A DNA stretch of 64,000 nucleotides from Filosporella fistucella (lineage: Eukaryota > Ascomycota > Leotiomycetes > Helotiales). The notes under the pieces were generated by a model. The model saw nothing but the letters and a program-made list of their open reading frames with translations. It did no database searches and was not told where the DNA came from. The translations under genes and the position numbers were made by a program. Numbering within the stretch: the first letter of the stretch is position 1; each line of letters starts with the position of its first letter. Below are positions 60,293 through 64,000 of the stretch, in pieces. The stretch lies in the NCBI GenBank assembly GCA_030077755.1, contig JAQJZZ010000011.1, positions 2,480,001 through 2,544,000 of the forward strand. The letters are read 5' to 3'.

Positions 60293-61486
60293 GGGTAACA
60301 AAAAAGCCCCCTCTTCAACAAAAATCGACAACCGTATACGTGGGGGCTTTCTTACGCAAAAAAGGGCTACTGGCCCGCGGAAGTTTTTGGATTTTTCGAC
60401 TAAGTTTTTATTTTCTTGTAGGGTTGGAGAATAATCTTTTTTCCTGGAAGAGGATTGATGCAACGAGGTTGGAGTTCTGACGGATTTTTTTTTTTGGGTG
60501 CATGTTCTTCCTTTTTTGACAATTACTCCCAATTCTCGCCTACTGTAGCGATTTTCAGAGGCAATTGGCATCTAGAGATCTTCCGAACTTTACCAGGGTT
60601 TGGAAAGGCATGTAAACAAAGTTTTTACATTGCGGTCTACACTCATACTCATTGATTTCGAGTCTCTGGCTCCCTTGCTTGGACACATATCGAGATGGTC
60701 TCGATGACTTTTAGAGGATCTCAATTCCCACAATTATTGTTTACTTTCCATTCTCCTTCGGCGAAGGGCTCGAAGCAGTAGCGCCAAAATAGTCCACAGA
60801 GACTTTCGAAGAAAGAGTCATGTCAGGACAAAAGTCTAAGACATATTGAGACATCATAACGTCATTCCATTCCACGACCATTTGAACAGAAAACTCGGAA
60901 ACTCAAACTCGTACTCGGTCCCGAGATATATCTTCCATGACCGCCACTTATCCAAATCTTCAATAACAAGTCCAAAGCCAAGACAAGAAGGCCCGATACT
61001 TCTTTTTCTCACCTCAAGAATGGGATCTTAGAGTGTGGAGATGACGTTGAGCGGGAGAGAAGTGCAATGCGGGGAAGCAGTTAAATTAAAAGACAGCACT
61101 AGCTATGTGGGGTTGTAGAACCGAGAGGTTGGTATACTAAGGTAGCTCGTGGTGAGTACCTCTTTTTCTTTTGTGAAGGCTTGGTGATAGTGTGAAGAAT
61201 CGGCGGGATAATAAGGTACATTGAGCTGCGGGGAAATGTCTTGGAGGTGGAGGGGCAGCCGGATGGATAGATCCGCTCTTGTGGATAGCTTCATCCGCTA
61301 TACTATCCAACATCCACGCGATGAGGGAACTAGTGGGGTGGAATTGGAGTCTTGGGTTGAGTTTATAAGTATAAATTCGTTGTTATATCTCGATTGCTCA
61401 TGTTTCAGATTATTGTATGAAGCTCTTAAGTCGCGATTGGGCTTTGAGTTTCGGTAATTTGTATTACTGCTTTCCTGGCTATTACG
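60293..61486. other. Intergenic region upstream of the carboxylesterase
   Basis: In 1.2 kb no supported gene is seen beyond the basic frame noted at 60257-60434. T-rich runs occur near 60480-60500. The last 100-200 bp should hold the esterase promoter. Confidence 0.5.
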
Positions 61487-63414
61487 ATGTGGTATAATTT
61501 TCTTGCTCTACCTCTGGTAGTGGTTCTGACATGTTTGGGTACTCATGCTCAGAACACTATTGGTAATGATAGTTTAAGGGTGACGACTCGGACTGGCACT
61601 TTCATTGGTGACCTCAATGATACGTATCCAGATGTTAGGCAATTCAAATATATTCCATATGCACAGGTAAGTCTCCTCAATCTCACTCCTCTTCTAGCTT
61701 TCTCTTTTTTGGCTTGTATCATAGCTAACAATTTTCCAGCCACCAGTTGGCCCACTCCGCTGGACAGCTCCAAAAGCTCTACCAGATTCAGATCAAGTAA
61801 TTGATTCTACTGTCTTTGGGCCTTCTTGTCCGCAGTATATATCTGCTATACCTACTGCTTGGGCGTTGAATATCACTGGGAATTTGATTGTGAATTATGG
61901 CCAATCTCTTACTGACGGAAGAGCTGCGCAGAATTCTGCTGAGGACTGTAAGTCTAGCTTCCCTTTTACCTTTCTATTACAATTACACCATTTGCCACAC
62001 GGAATTCTGAAAAAAAGGAGAAGGTGAAGTATGCTAATACCGAACAGGTCTCACTCTCGCAATCTGGACACCAGCATCCATATCTCCCGACGCCAAACTC
62101 CCAGTGGTAATTTACCTTACAGGCGGCGGCGACGTAACAGGTGGTATCAACATTCCCACTCAACTTCCAGCAAACTGGATCCATCGTTCTCAATCCCACA
62201 TCATAGTAACAACCAACTACCGCGTCAACATCTTCGGCTACCCCAACGCACGAGGTCTCAATGGCTCCACCAACTTTGCTCTCCAAGACCAACGTAAAGC
62301 AGTAGAATGGGTAGCAGAGAACATCGCTGCATTCGGAGGCGATCCTAGTCAGATTACACTGTGGGGACAGAGCGCTGGTGCGGGGGCTACAGATATGTAT
62401 CTTTTTGCTTGGTATCAGGATCCTATTATTAGGGCGTCGATATCGAGTTCTGGGGTTGCGTTGGGAAGAGCGTCGAATTTGGATTATCAGGGGTCGAATT
62501 TTACGTTTGTGGCGAAGAGTTTGGGGTGTGATTTTGAGGATGCGGAGACGGAGTTGGAGTGTATGAGACGAGTACCTAGTAAGTTCTACTTTTAAGCAAT
62601 CTGGAGACTGCTGTTTGCAGATTACTTTGATGCTTTGCGAGAAGTACCTGGAAACAAGGTACAATTATCGATATATAGGTACTGACAGGCAACAGTGGAA
62701 AGAATAGAGAACTTTGTAGGACAGTACCAGGACAATTCAACCCTGGTAAATACCACTCAGAGACCTATAGCATTTACTCGCCAAAGTAAGTTTCCCCTTT
62801 CCATACTACCCAGAAGAAAATAACCGAGAACAGTCGACGAAACTTTCGTCTTTTCGAACTACACCGACCGCTACCTCACTAACCGGATTGCCCCCCTCCC
62901 TAAAATAATAGGCACAACCTCCCGCGAAGCCAGCCCCCTTGTCCCCTATCCCATCAACAACCTCACCGCCGGCCCCAACGAACAAAGAGTGGTCACCCAA
63001 ACGCTTAACACAGTCTGTCTCGCCCACAATACAAGCGTCATCCGTGACACCACCTCCCTAACAACCTACCGCTACGAATTCGCCGGTGATTTCAGCAACA
63101 TAGCTCCTCTGCCCTGGCTTGGAGCATACCATTACGCTGATCTATATATGCTTTTCGGCAGCTATGGTATTGCACCCGGTGAGATAACAGATTTGGAAAG
63201 ACAGACTAGTGAGAGTATGCAAGATTTCTTTTTGGATTTTGTGAAGGATCCGGCTTCATTGCCGGGGAATGGATGGCCGGAATATGGGACTGGGAGTGAG
63301 GGAGGAGGAAAGATAGCGAGGTTTGGAGCGGGTGAGGCAGTGAAGATTGTGGATGGTGATGCGGTTGAAGGAGCGTGTCATATTCCTGGGGTGGTGTATG
63401 ACACTTCTCCTTAG
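61487..63414 (+). CDS. Secreted type-B carboxylesterase/lipase (alpha/beta hydrolase)
   Basis: The model is join(61487..61666, 61740..61947, 62048..62578, 62621..62643, 62689..62785, 62834..63414), 539 aa. Introns are 73, 100, 42, 45 and 48 bp, all in phase, with a 23-nt fourth exon. The signal peptide is clear (MWYNFLALPLVVVLTCLGTHA). The catalytic layout is that of type-B esterases: oxyanion strand VVIYLTGGGD, nucleophile S238 in WGQSAGAGATD, an acidic residue in GTTSREASPL, and histidine in PWLGAYHYADLYMLFG. Many N-glycosylation sites (for example NDT, NIT, NGS, NFT, NST, NYT) fit secretion. EDCLTLAIWTPAS and AVEWVAENIAAFGGDPSQIT are family signatures. Substrates are unknown; related fungal enzymes cleave esters or lipids extracellularly. 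Confidence 0.93.
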
Positions 63415-64000
63415 AAGCTGTTTTGAGGGATTGAGTTCAGATGTCGATAGCTGGAACATATATCGGAATTTTCTGAAGTTGAAATAAACCTACTGACCTC
63501 AAAAATGGACCAATCATATATTCAAGCCAAAAGATTTAATACAGTCGAAAGTGTTGCATTCCAGGTTGCTCTATCAACACTTATTCCGTCTGGGGAAATA
63601 CTCAATGTTCAAATATTGAAGAACCTTAATGTGAATAAGTATCTACCTTATACATATAATGAAGAAAGTGCGGGGCAATGCGGGGTATCATCGAAAATCA
63701 AAATGACCCAGGAAACCTTCAGCAAAACATTTTTATAATATTCGCGAGCAAATACAAATGCCAATATCGACATATCGTAGGTAAGTCAATCGTTCTTACC
63801 AAAAGGTAAGAAATGCTTGGATGTTGAAAAGGCAGGTACATGCGAGACCTCGTGACATTGGACTGATTTCTAAATCCGCTCACCGAGCTGCAACTATAGC
63901 CTTGCTTGCATGACAACTCATCATCGAGTTTTTCTTCCCTTTCGTTTCTAAATACACACCATTTCAACAGATTCATCAATCTCGGAACGTTTTAAGCTAG
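63415..64000. other. Right-edge intergenic region
   Basis: No gene is supported in the last 586 bp. A 77-codon frame (63505-63738) has no domain. Confidence 0.5.

Noticed and set aside
1..64000. tRNA, rRNA, CRISPR or viral sequences
   Set aside because: No cloverleaf with intact A and B boxes, no rRNA-like block, no spaced repeats and no viral-type proteins were seen by eye; a tRNAscan run would be decisive for tRNAs.

Overview
The window is nuclear DNA of a filamentous ascomycete (Pezizomycotina). The evidence is many short introns (mostly 42-120 bp, GT-AG with CTAAC/CTGAC-like branch sites), genes spaced 0.3-4 kb apart on both strands, and typical eukaryotic housekeeping proteins. Protein flavour (YSC84-like, GH28 rhamnogalacturonase, PaxM-type monooxygenase) suggests a plant-associated Leotiomycete. 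That placement is inference and was not tested by a search.

Layout, left to right: a YSC84/LSB-type SH3 protein (+, 494-1897); a RING-H2 protein (-, 2909-5384); a possible small membrane-protein gene (-, about 7554-8258, weak); a short-chain dehydrogenase with an N-terminal presequence (+, 9926-11110); a p21-activated (PAK/STE20) kinase (-, 13608-16332); a large vigilin/Scp160 multi-KH protein (+, 20643-24709); a heterochromatin protein 1 homologue (-, 26211-27280); an FAD monooxygenase (+, 29257-30857); a secreted rhamnogalacturonan hydrolase (-, 31189-32995); the CCT epsilon chaperonin subunit (+, 34733-36583); an N-rich 2EXR-like protein (+, 37488-39558); an alpha/beta-hydrolase-fold protein (-, 39873 to about 41905); a GT32 type II membrane glycosyltransferase (+, 44741-46604); a divergent saccharopine-dehydrogenase-like reductase (+, 48124-49676); a HECT ubiquitin ligase with an AZUL zinc finger (-, 50321-54340); the pre-60S factor Rei1 (+, 55300-57067); a conserved-looking unknown protein (+, 57700-59505); a possible 55-residue spliced gene (+, 60072-60292); and a secreted type-B carboxylesterase (+, 61487-63414).

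The genes do not form an obvious pathway or biosynthetic cluster. This reads as ordinary fungal euchromatin mixing housekeeping (CCT5, Rei1, Scp160, HP1, Hul4-like, PAK) with secreted or accessory enzymes (GH28, carboxylesterase, FAD monooxygenase). I rebuilt exon structures by hand from splice signals, reading-frame phase and family conservation. For nearly all genes the exon lengths sum to an exact codon number.

The non-genic part holds two MITE-like elements: a TA-flanked 454-bp element at 33636-34089, and a nested GTTTGGCT-ended element at 25749-26027. It also holds a 23-nt poly-G run, a few microsatellites and one clean hairpin. I found no rRNA, tRNA, CRISPR array or intact transposase. 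The items most worth a second look are the MITEs, the reductase with a lost nucleotide-binding motif and possible GC-AG intron, the PAK kinase without a PH domain, and the small spliced ORF near 60.1 kb.
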